A stretch of DNA of 64,000 nt from Acanthococcus lagerstroemiae. Its lineage: Eukaryota > Arthropoda > Insecta > Hemiptera > Eriococcidae. Position 1 is the stretch's first letter. Every line of letters begins with the position of its first letter. The stretch is from contig CM063108.1 in the NCBI GenBank assembly GCA_031841125.1, positions 69,164,344 through 69,228,343 on the forward strand. The letters run 5' to 3'. A program made the position numbers and the translations under genes. Under the pieces are notes generated by a model that had not been told where the DNA came from, made no database searches, and was given only the letters and a program-made list of their open reading frames with translations. Below, piece after piece: positions 24,827 to 37,400 of the stretch.

Positions 24827-25469
24827 TTCTCCATTGTAAGATTATTTGGACCAAGTTCCACTAGTGATTTGAAATTTTGAGTTTGCGATTCCGGTACCAC
24901 TGATTGCCAGCTCGTTTTTATCACTTAGCAGGGCTGCCAACATTTGGAACTCTAATATAAGTATATATCCCAAAACAGCGGAGTAAATATTTTTATCTAA
25001 ATTGCTGACATTATTTTGTTTTTTGTGTCTAGTATTATTTTTTTGGCCGAATGTATTCGTATCGTCCAATAATTCACTTGGTTGCATATTGAATAATATA
25101 ATATTTTAGTGCAGCATAAGTTCAAGTTCGAATTACCTTATGAATTTAGAAGTATTCAACAGAGTTAATTGGAAGGTGAAAGATCAAATTCTTCTACTTT
25201 ATCAATACCGCAATGCTACTGGTTAATTCATATTAATTTGTGAACTTTACTCGTAGCTTTGTCTTAACAATCAAATCTATCAATCTTTAGTAACATAGAT
25301 TACACGAGTGCAATAATACTACATAATTTCTCATCTTTACCCGTGCCGTATGTTGAGTAGCTCTCGACAGTCAACTGCAGTTTCTTTTTCTTTCACAAAT
25401 TAAAATATCTGTTTCTAGGAACCATATCATTCTAGCGGGCGTTCTAGACATCAAAGCAGTATTACCGGA

Positions 25470-28400
25470 ATGTATTCCAAATGGACCTCGCTAACCAGTA
25501 AACTGTACAACAGAAGTTGTAGTGAAAATTTGGAAGAGAAAAGTGTCCTCTGCAAATTTCCGTTCAATGGAGGGAAACAGGTGGCTATTCTCATCGTAAA
25601 ACAGCTATCTTCGAGCTTAGGTATCACTCAAGCTGCTGAACCGAGCACCTTGACCTGTGAAAAGGAGGTCCTCTGGTGTATGGAAGTAGGTCAATTTTCA
25701 GTTGAAAACACGAATATAAGAATAGTGCATTATTCATCATGATCCTACTAATTGTACCAATATTACTCAGGTAATTTGCTATGGGTTGACGTTGCCGTTG
25801 ACTGAACATGATATTGTGAGAGACTGCGTTAACGTGTATTGCGAATGGTTATCAGCTTTGTATCCGACTCCGAAAGTCGCCGTACCTGTCCCCGTATGTC
25901 AAGACCCGAATTTTTTCGCTCGTAAGATCATGGCACATTTTTTGAATCTGTTCATGCCTCGTAATGGTGAAGGTAAATATCTGTTTTGATTCACTGTAAA
26001 AGTTACATTTCGTTTAATTCTGAGATATGTTAATCTTACCTTCTTTTTTTTTCTGTCTTTTTTTTTTCGAAGTCTGGTCATTTATATACTTGGATATCGG
26101 TAAGAATTTCAATGGATTGAAAGACATTGATCGTAAAATTATGGTTTTACTTATTTATTGCTGTGCATACTTTATTTACATAATTTTGTTGTGTTTCTTG
26201 ATGAGTAGCTCAGAATGCTCGATATAAAAGCGTGTTACATTATGTATGTTCACTGTTCCAGGGAGTGATATTATCAATAAGCAAGCGGTCCTATGCCATC
26301 GTGTTTTACGCACATTGCAGCAAGTCACTCAAGTCTCAAAAAATATTGAAAATGATACGTGGCAGACATTACTGTTGTTCTTATTGACTATCAATGACAC
26401 TTTGCTAGCCCCTCCTACAGTTAAAGGTAGAAAACAGATTCTTATGATGACCTTGGAAATAGCATTCCGAAAGAACAGACAAAAAAATTCTCGTTAAACT
26501 AATGTTCTTAGACGATGTCGGAGACCAACTATGTGAAAGAGTTCTCAGTGTTCTTCTGGAAGTATGGTTAATAGCATGCATCAAATGCTATCCATCTCCT
26601 CCGCTGTGGAAAACGTTGAGAGAAATGGCTATCAATTGGCGACATCGAACTGCTTTAATCGAACAGTGGAACCGAATCAATTTGACGCTTACTTCAAGGA
26701 TATTAGAGATCATGTACGGAGTGTCATTTCCTCAGCTGAAAATTGGTAAATTATTTTGATGGCATTTCCTCTTTTAATCGTTAATTGGGTAATTGAAGTT
26801 ACTCAATCATGGACTGATTCGGTAAAATTCTGTACAGGTGACAGATTTTTAAATTTGTACGTTTAGTAGTTTCCTGCAAATTGCTTTGCAGATTTGTCAA
26901 AACCATTTGAGACTCATTAAGACGTATTAAAACTGTTGAGATTCATTCTGTTTAACTACGAAGTATGAAAATTTGTTCTGTCTTTACCGAAAAAAAAAAG
27001 AACCGCAGAACCAAAATATCTCTACATTTTCTGTATTTTGCCCAAGAAAAAGAAAATGTTTTAGGAAACAACTTAGAATAGTATTAAATTATCAATAAAT
27101 CAGCGTCTCCCTTTTCATCTACAAAAAAAGGTGAGTTTGAAGTCAAAATTTTTCTAGCTCTCTGTGAAAGACCTTAGATAAAGTAAGCGCGAGCTAAAAA
27201 TGTTCAGAGGTCTTAACGAGTCTTAGTAGGAAGCCTAACAAGTCTGAGTGAGTCTTAATATTTGACAGGACCTTACCGAATTTTCATAAGTTTTGACAGG
27301 GTCTTGATAAATTCTGTCTAATCATAATGAAATCTTAACAAGTCTGAACACAGTCATTATCAGTTATAACGTGACTCAATGAGTCTTGCAGTCTTAACGA
27401 GCTATTATTCGTGAGTCATATAATGTTCTGTACTGTCAGTTGATCTTAAAATGTTGAATGATTGTGTTAGAAGTTTGATTTACGAGGTCCAAAAATATCT
27501 TATTTTCCTTCAGGAGGAGACGAAGATTTGCAGTCAACAGTTAACGGCATGACTGACGAGTGCGTGGTACAGACATGGTTTCGGATACTGCATACAATTG
27601 GAAATCCAGTTGATTTATGTCACTCGAATATCATCAGCCAGACACCGCAGTTCCTGCAGTACGCCATCACAAATGACAACCCGTCGGAACATCCATGTCT
27701 GGCAGTCTTGCCGTTGAATTTCTACAAAGCTATTAAAGGAGTCGCTTCGTTGGTTGACGCATTCTTAGGTAATCGTCGCGTCCTGCTTTAGAGTCTACTT
27801 ATTTTCATCAAAATTTATATCTTATTCAGTAAGGAATAATTTCAAAGCAGCATACAATTTTACATCATAGATATTGATGGAGTTTGTGCCTCGCGTAGAT
27901 GTGCGGTGATTGTTATTTAATCTAAGATATGAACGTGCTTTAGTGAAGCAGTTTCTCCAATAACGTGATGAAACCTGCAAGAAAAGAGGTTAGCGAATGG
28001 AGAATAGTGAAAGGGGCTGACTACCATACGGAATACTTGGAACAGCTTTTGTTCATGTGAACAAACATTGCTAATGTAATTTCATTTTGCCCGTCTACTC
28101 AGATGTCTTGGACATAAATCACTTACTTTGGTAACATAACCCTTCCCTTCTGCTAACGCAAAAAAGTTCACACCCTTATTATGTGCAGGTACGCCTGTGT
28201 TCATTCAGTGGGAGGATTATCCTTATTCTACCTCCAATTCCTCTGCCGGAAACTTGGTAAATGTTTCGTCTCCTGCTACTGAGTTATATTCGCCCACTCC
28301 ACCTTCTAGACGTCGACTGGCTAAAAGCTTCAGTGTAACGACATCCAAAAGTGAGTAACGTATAGTAATTTTCATCGAAAAAAGCCGTACATTTGTTAGT

Positions 28401-31400
28401 TTTTGAATTAGTCCGTGTCTTTAAATCTATTTACGTAAAATAATTGTTGTATTTTCGCTTATAGTTGGCCAAAAATCTTCGCTGATTGGACTAACTACCA
28501 GTCGTAGTAACGCCGTGGCGACTGCAAATGCTAATGCTAATGTTACATCTCAAGTTACCTCATCATTTGGATCATCCAGTCTCAACTGTAAGTTACAGTC
28601 TGCAAAACTTGCTCAAAGTCTAATGTTGGCTGCTCATTACGAGATTTGTTTCAAATTATGTTTGCTTCCTGAAGAACTTTGTGTACTTTACAGACATTTC
28701 GCACTATGGATCGAATCATCGAAACGCATTTTTATCGCCTTTGCGACCAAAGTGTAATAGCGTTCTGCATTTATTCGGCGAATGGTTGTTTGAAGCTTCG
28801 TATAATTCAGAAATACCTCGTTTCATGCCGTCGTCTATACCTGGTTTGTATTTTTGCTGTTTGCATGTCCGTAGTTCATCTCATTAATTTGACTATTTGC
28901 GATTGCATCCACAACCACGCAGAGATGGCAGTTGTGGAAATTTGTTGGGTTGCTGCATGATGTAAGTTTGCATGGGAGAAATCTTAATTTTTGGCCAGTC
29001 GATTCTAAAAGTCCAAACGACCATGTTTGACCCATAATATTTTTGTTTCCTAATGCAATCGTCTTGGACACCAGTTCCATGAAATTCTTCATCCGAAATC
29101 AAAATCTGAGAATCCGAAGCTGGGAAGTGATGCTGAGCTCAATTTTTGCGTGTCCAAAGCCAGAACAGATACCTGAAAACTTGTAAGAGCTCTCGAGGAT
29201 TTCGGTGTTCAAAGCTCAAAGCTGCTTCTAGCTCTTGGCTCCTTCAAGTTGATAGCGAATCTGCTCCGGCTTGTGCTCTGTGGTAGTAAAGTGAAGTATA
29301 AGTGGTTGAAAGTTGAACAAGGAGCTGAGTTCTGGCTCTGACTTGGAAGTTGAAACTAGAGCCGGAATAGAATTTCGATCGAGCCAGATTCGTATTTGTC
29401 AAACTCCATGATGACCAGTGACCTGGTCTACGGAAAGGGGGCTTACGTGCGAAAACGAATTTCCGAGACAGTCGCTGATAGGACAAAAATCACTGCTGCC
29501 AGTATTGCTCGCGTCATTTTATCCGTTTCTCGACACTGTCAAGAAACAGACATAACGACGCGAGCGGTAATGGCAGCAGTGTGTTTTGTCCTATCAGCTG
29601 TTGTCTCGGAAATTCGTTTTCACACGTAAGCCCCCTTTCCGTAGACCAGTGACTTTCTTTCCGTTAGATCTGCCCTTATTTTCAAATGTTTTCTTTTTCT
29701 CGAAAGCTGGCGCTGGTTACGGCACGGCAAAGAGTTCGAATTGGGGCACAGCCTGCGAGACAGGCAGTATTAGCAGTAGCGGCAGCATTTCGTCCTTTTT
29801 ACTGCGAAAAGGAAGTTCATCGCAGCCGAATTCGTTAACCACCGACTCGAGTGATCCCGACACCGCGACTTCAACTCCACTGGCGTCCTCGCTGTCAACT
29901 GTTGCTCCTTCCTTTTCCGATAAATTCGTCTGTGGTCGCGCCGAAGCCGTTGGCACTCTGTGTCGCATCTTTTGCTCCAAAAAGACTGGAGAAGAAATTC
30001 TACCTATTTATTTATCTCGATTCTACATGATTGTGCAGCAGAGTTTGCGAGTGAAAGAGGTAGGCTTTCGATATGATGGTATTGGGGTGTGTTGAATTTC
30101 ATATAAATGAGTTTACTGTACTGTGTGCGTGTTTTTTGGTAGTATGGCGAATGTGACGAAGTGATGGCTAGCGTATTGTTAAATTCTTCGGATATTCTTA
30201 GTCTAGATCTGGATGGAATTCTTTTACTAGTTCCATATTTTATCGAAGCTTTGGAGATCGTGCTGCCTGAACGGAATCTCAAATTCAAGTAAGAACTTGA
30301 AATTTTCTCATTTTGTTATCGATGAGGGAATATCCAGATCCTAAAACTGTTTTGGCTGGTTTTTGTACAGTGAAACTGCGGCTTCAATGACATCCGTTGG
30401 TAATATTGCCTCTGCAATCTCCAGTTCAACTAATGTTCCGTCCTACACAGCAGTCACTATGTCGTCCTCAGCCGGTCCCGCGACCAGTACAACAACGGCA
30501 ACTGGCTCCGCACTGACGTTACATTCAACGACTGCTTCTGTCGGCTCCAGTATCGTTCCTACCTCTAGCACTGGCACCATCAACACATCCTCTACCTGTA
30601 GCTACCCAACGACATCGAGTATGAATATGTCGTCGTCATCGAGTACAGTATCGGCTCCGGATGCCATTTTGGATTCGGGGAATGTGTTTAACGCTTCCTC
30701 GACATTAAGCCTCGATGACGGCTCAGTTACTTTGACCCCGGCTGCGGCTTTGGTCATGTCGAATGCTGTTAACGTTTCCACCGCCAGTATCACGTCGAAT
30801 GCGTCAAACGCACCTTCGTCGACCGCGATATCCTCGACCGCGTCGGTTCCCCTGGTTGAGTTACGGAAAGCGTGTATTCATCTGTTGTTGTCAATGCTTC
30901 CTCTGCCTTTACATTTTCAGGTAAAGTGATGGAAAATGATTTCTGATTGTTGTTAGTTCTTTTCAGAAAATAACCGCGCTCCGGGTTTGAAAGGGGTTTA
31001 AATTTTTCATGTAAGTGGGGAAGAGTAAAACGTTTCAAAAAATACGGCACTGGGAATCTCACTTAGGCACATGACTGCGTTTTAGACCAGCCTACTACCT
31101 CTTCTTTCCTAGTATCGAGCTTCCTCGTAACTATCTTGTATTATCGTTTGGATTGTTTCAGAACCTACCGCTGAAGGAATTCGGAAATACCGCTTATCGA
31201 ATCAACTGCAGTGGTAACGTTACATTCGGTCAGTTGAAACCGCGATTAGTGAATCTGCTTATTAGTGCGCTGCAAGTGGAAACTGACTGCTGTAACACCC
31301 ATTTGCTCCTCGGTAACGTTCCCGTTATTACATTTTATTACGGACATGAATAAGTAAAGCTTCTGAACTAACTTCTGGCTTGATGTTGTAGGCGGTCTGC

Positions 31401-34400
31401 TATGTGCTGTCCAGGATTCTGCTTTATGTGAGCAGACAAACGTTACTACATCATCGCAGGGGGACGGCTTGAACGATGTATCGTCTAGTGTGTCGGCCTC
31501 AGGTGTGTCTCTGTTGGTTTAGTTTTTTTTTTTGACCTAGTACAGATCTGTAGCAAAATGCCACGGAACTTAGTAGTCGTGAATAAGTGTTCAAAGCTCC
31601 AAAATTGAGTCTTGTATATGTACTCCCTTTGCTCCGTCCACGTGTGCTTTGCCACTGATATAAGTGTGAACAGAAATGATGTCTTTATTTGGTCATTTCG
31701 GTTGTTTAAGAACGTATAGTTTTCGAAGTAGAAATGCGATCTGGATCAGAATAAATAGTCGAATCGTGCACTTCGGTCAGAATAAGATTCGGAATTGTCA
31801 TTTATTTTTTCGTGAAATGGGGGAACACAATTCTAAATTCTCTATAATCAAATTGACGGATTCTTTACAGATTCCGCGCACTCGTTATTCGTAAGATCCA
31901 TGTACCTGGTCTGTCAACGGCTGATTTCGTCATGGAGAAAAGATTTGAATGTTTCATTAGCCGCGTTAGAGTTTCTAACTGGCTTGGCGCGCATCCGAAT
32001 TCGAGAAATAGGTACATTACTACTTTAGTAATCTGATCTTGCTTTAGAAATGTCTCCGCGAAGTATTAATTCACCGTTCAACTGGCAGACATTCTGGACT
32101 GCAAACGAGCGATGAAGTTGTTGTGTGACTTCATCGTTTATCAGTGTTGGCGACCACCTCAAGCGCATTCCAAAGATTTACATTCCAGCATTGTTGCCGC
32201 CTTTCAGTGTACCTCGCATTGGCTGATATCGCATCCCTCGTTGCTCAGCGACAAGGAATGCCTTAACATGTTGCTTGAAGTTGTGGAGTTGGGTATTTCG
32301 GGCACAAAGTCTCAGGTAATGGAGCGCGTTACATTTATTTTCACGTTACCTAATGTTAGAGTGCGGTGTACGCATTCTTAATTGCGCCAGTTAAAAATGA
32401 CTCTGCAGTATCCCCAATAGGAAAATTCTACTCATTTTCGAACGCCACGGAGATTTTACCACCTTATATTCAATAGAACAGATGGTGGTAATCGGGTGGT
32501 AAACTGTATCGCACCACCGATTTTGATACCACTTACCACCGTTCTTTCACCACCCAAAAGTACATATGTACGAGTAGAATTTCGGTTGAATGCATCTCTA
32601 TACAGTTGATTTCACCACTCTGTTACAGGTTTAAAGGGTAAGAGGATCTCAGTTGAATTTCGGTTGTGTATTTTATTTTAGTGTTGAAATTACCACCTTC
32701 TTACAGCGGGGAAAGGGGATTGTAAGGTTGATTTTAGGTTGCTATGCATGTCAGTCAGTTGATTTTACCACTCTGTTACAGGTGTAAGAGGTAAGGGGAT
32801 CTTAGTTGAATATAGAATTGAGGCTGATATTGGAGTGAAAGTATTTCAATTCGTTAGCTGGATCTTACGTCTATGACAGTATTCAAGACAAGAGCAAAGG
32901 AAAGGAGGTTGAGTAAAATGTTATCGTGTGTAAATAGTATAAAAACAAGATGAGAATGGGAGTATGTTCTTTCTGGAACCTCAACGACTACGTATTTCGA
33001 GAGACAGCAGCTGTATCGTTACATGGATTCGTTTTGACTGTAAAAGTGCAGCACCAAACAGAACGATTGACGTAACAGTTCTTTTTAGTATCATGTAGAA
33101 CCGAAGTGAATTGAACCCAGACCTGAAACAGAGAACTACTTCGAGAGTTGGCGCAAAAGTTGCGCACTAAAAGGAACCAAATGTACAAAACCAAACAGAA
33201 CTCATGTAAAACAAGTAGGAATAGTTGTTGGGTTAGGTCTGTTTATACCGTCGTGCAACCCTGTCGAGAGGGGGGGGGGGCAACGGGGGAAATACCCCGG
33301 GCCCGGACTTCCAGGGGGCTCAATATTTTTAAAAGGCCTGAATTTCAACGCTTAAGGCTACATCATTTTATTTCATTACAGCCTTGAATTAGGTATAGGT
33401 ACGTCCCTACTAATTCGCCCATCTTTGGGCATAGGCGTCCGTTTTCTTGTCCCCCTTGTTTGCGCTGGACCCACAAATTTTATAATTTCGTTCAGCCATC
33501 TTGTTGCTGGTCTACCCTTACGTTTCTTTTTATCATATGGTACCCAATCCGTTGTTGTTTTACTCCATTTCCCCCTACTTCCGTGGCCATATGCCCTGCA
33601 AATTTGAATTTCAATTTTTTGATGTTACATCCTGTATGTATAATCCCCATTCTTTCCCTGATTTTTGTTATATTAATTTTATCTCTCAACCGGATACCCA
33701 TAATACTTCTTACCGTTGAATTTTGAACTACCATAAATTTTTGTATTATTTGTTTTCTTGTCAACGTCCATGTTTGAGCCCATTTGTTAAAATTGGTAGT
33801 ATACATAATTTTGTAATATTTTGGTTTTTGTTTTAATACTGAACTTACCTTTGAATATTAGTTTTTGCGCCCAAAAAGATTTGAGATTGTTGCACCATTT
33901 TCCATTTATTTTGATTCCCCTCCCTTCCCAGTCCGATTTGAGAAATATTTGCTAGAGAATATGATTGAAAATGTTGGGAGAGAGGGGATTCCCTTGTTTG
34001 ACTCCTCTAAGAATTTGAAAGTTTCCGCCTTTTGTATCAAGTTTTATACATGCTTCCAGATTTTTATACAGATTGGCCAAAATTTATAATGTGTACTTTT
34101 TTAAAGTACCTAGCCAATGCATTCGATGCTTCATCATGGTGTATTGAATCGAACGCCTTATTGAAACTAATGAATAGAAAGTGGACATCTATGTTGTATT
34201 CGATTGATTTTTTCATTATTTGCCTTAGTGTATGGATGTGATCAATGGTGCTGAAATTTTTTCGGAAACCTGCTTTTTCTATTGTTTGCTCTGAATCCAA
34301 AGTTTTATATATTCTAGCTTTCAAAATCTTCATAAATAATTTACAAATATTGGAGGAGAGGCTGATAGGGCGATAATTATTTATTTCTGATCTATCACAT

Positions 34401-37400
34401 TTTTTGAATAATAAGATTATTTCAGCTATCAGCCATTGTTTAGGGATTTTCCCAGTATTTAAAATTTCGTTGAATATATCAGTCAAAGGTTGGGAGATTT
34501 TTTCCGAAAATAACTTCAAAATACTATTATCAGTTTTATCTGGGCCTGGTACCTCATCTTCCAGAATTGGCTCTTCTTCATCCTGATTTCTCACGTTTAA
34601 TTCTCATTTCTCCATGTCCTTCCCTGTTGCTGCTTCCTCTTGTACCCTATACAGCTTTTCATAAAATTCCGTTGCTCTTTTTACTATTGGTTCCCTCTCA
34701 AATATGAAACCATTATTACCCCTGATTTTGGGTAGGATGTTAGTACCCTTTGAAATTGCTTTTTTGCCTTTTTTATTGACCATGTTTCCTACAGTATATT
34801 TCTTATCATTTCAGTTTCATTAGTATCTTCTTTAATGTTTCTTTTGACTTGCTTGTTGCCTTTGTGAGCTCAGTTCTTTCTACTCGTGTTTTTAATTTAT
34901 TTTTCTAGAATATCATTCTTCTTTCTGTAAAGTTTTTTGTTTGCATACTCAGTTTGTCATCTGCTTGTGTCTCGATTTTTAGCCTTCTCACTTCCCGCGT
35001 CGTTTCTCTAATGCATGTTTCAATTTTATCGTATTTTGCCTGCATCCTTCCAATGGTAATTACTGTTTCCAATTTTTCTTTTAAGATGTTCTAAGCTTGT
35101 GGTATTTTATAAATAGAGATAATGTACCTCTTGTTTTCATTTTTACTTTGATTTACTGAAATGTTCGTTTTATTTGGAAATTTTAATTTTCACCCCCCCC
35201 CCCCATCCTGTAATCTAAGTTGAAGTATAAATTTGAAATAATATCCACGTCCATTACAATTTTCATTTCATTGATCAAAATATATGATATATTTCATTTT
35301 TTGACTTCCCATCAAGTGACTTCCTTGTCTGTTTCTTGTTACCACTCTTTTTGAAAAACGATCCAGCTGTTTTTAAATTATATTTATCAGTTAACCCTAA
35401 CATCCTTTCCCCATTTTCGTTTGTTTCTCCTTTAGTACATTTACCAACGTTTCTTCTATTTCTTCTATTTTCACCCACCTTAGCATTAAAGTCCTCTTTA
35501 TTATTGTATAGTATTATTTTTCATTTTCATAAATTTGGCTCAATTGGTCGTAAAACTTTTCGATTTCCATCACTAAAGAGTCTAGTGTAGGAGCATAAAA
35601 ACTTGGATTGTCGAAAGTTTGGTTCCTTTATTTATTTCAGTTTTTATTACTGCTATGCGTTCACTTATACCCTTTAATTCCTTTACGTGGGGTACGCTGT
35701 GCTCCTTGATGTAGAAACTTACTCCCCTGTACCCTATTGTTGACCCAAACTGATAAAAGAGATAACCATTTCTCCTTTTGGGTATATTTATTTCGCTTTC
35801 CTTTTTTTCCTGATATCCCAATTATATCCCACTTCAGCCCTTCCAACGCATTTTCCAATTCTAAAAATCTTCCCTCGTTCGCTAACCCCTGGCCATTGAA
35901 GAACAAAGTTCTCTTATTTTCTATCTTTATTTTTGTTTCCTCCATTTCTTCTGTTTTGTGGTCTAGGTGATGATTTTCGTTAGCTGACAGCCTCAAGGTG
36001 CCCACTTCCCTGGGTTGGGGCTCTATTCCTTTTGTGTTATTTCTCCCATCATACATTTTTTTGGTGCCTACGACTATACCGTATATCAAATCAGCAATCA
36101 CTTCTTACACCATGAAAGAAACCTCGTATCCCGTAGCTTATAATTTTTCTCTATCTGACAAAAGAACAAAATGAACTGGAAGGAGAGGGAGCCCGTGGAA
36201 ATTCCCCCCCCAGGCCCTCTTTTTCTCTGCACGGGGCTGCTGTCGTGTATAAGACTAGTGCAAAAGTGCCAAACGAATAGCAGAATTTAAAGACTACGAA
36301 ACAGAGTTCAGTGGTTCTGTGAAAACAAGTACACCATTTGTATTCTATACGTTTCTTAGTTGGACGTTGTTAAGCTGAAAATGACCAAGCCATAAAATCC
36401 GTTTTTTTGAAAAAACGTTATAATTTAAAGCCAATGAATAATGCCGGTTTACAGACAAAGCGTTTACTGATAAGCTTTTTCCAACGTGGATATACATTTT
36501 CGTATCGGGAATCCAATTTTAAAGACTTCTACTTTTCACGCTCTTTTCGACGATACAAAAAAAACAACAAAAACTCATTTTGTTAACAAACGTCGCTTGG
36601 TCTGTTTTTGCTTAACTGCGTCCAGTTGTCGAGGAGGGTTGCCTCTCCCTCCTCAAAATAGTTATATTTGGTTTTGTAGACCAATAGTTCTAAAACTGTT
36701 TTGGTTAATGGAACCCTTGATGTATTTTGTAAAATTCAGCAAAACACTTCCAGTGATAGGCCCACTGGCCAGTTTCATTCAAAAAATATTATTCCAGTAG
36801 TACTAGCATTATTGTAAATTAATTAAATGAAGTAGTGTTATACAAAGGTCTTGAACACTATTAGGAACGGGGGCAAATGGGGCATTTGCTTCCGAGAATT
36901 TCCAGAAAAAGCATTATTCTACTGAAGAAACACCTTTTTTTTTTTCTATGAAGGAATTCGGCGTAATAATTAGAATAATAGTAATGAAAATGATAAAAAC
37001 TTGGCCGATAACTTGATGTTCTCGGGAACTATCAAAATGTAGAATTAAAACAACGGATGATGACAGATACGTGTAACTAGTGGTGCAGTGATACGAACTG
37101 AATTATTCGTCACTTTACCAATCCCTCATCCAACGAAAATTTCACCTTCCGAAATGTTCCATTTTCCCTCCTTAACTCCGTGTTCGATATTGCTGTTTCT
37201 CAAGAACCCCTCGATACTTGATCGACATGAACTCATGGAACTCAGTTCGAAAATGATTGTTGTAGACGATATTATTTGGTCGGTTTCGCCAATTGTTATG
37301 TTATATTTTTTGTAGGGCAAGCTGGGCGAGCCTGTTCGTATGAAAGATGAAAAAGAACTCAAACCAGTTTCGATGAGAGTGCGGGATGCCGCCGAAGCAT

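Larger units (their letters stand above)
20659..25418. other. Gene-poor, repeat-rich region before RALGAPB
   Basis: I see no gene I can support. Short open frames (for example near 20994-21206 and 21456-21743 on +) have no recognisable motif. The region does hold a MITE (23333-23578) and two inverted-repeat structures (24470-24826). An untranslated RALGAPB exon must start at or before 25419, where a CTAG acceptor precedes the coding start by 51 bp, so the promoter lies somewhere upstream. Confidence 0.4.
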
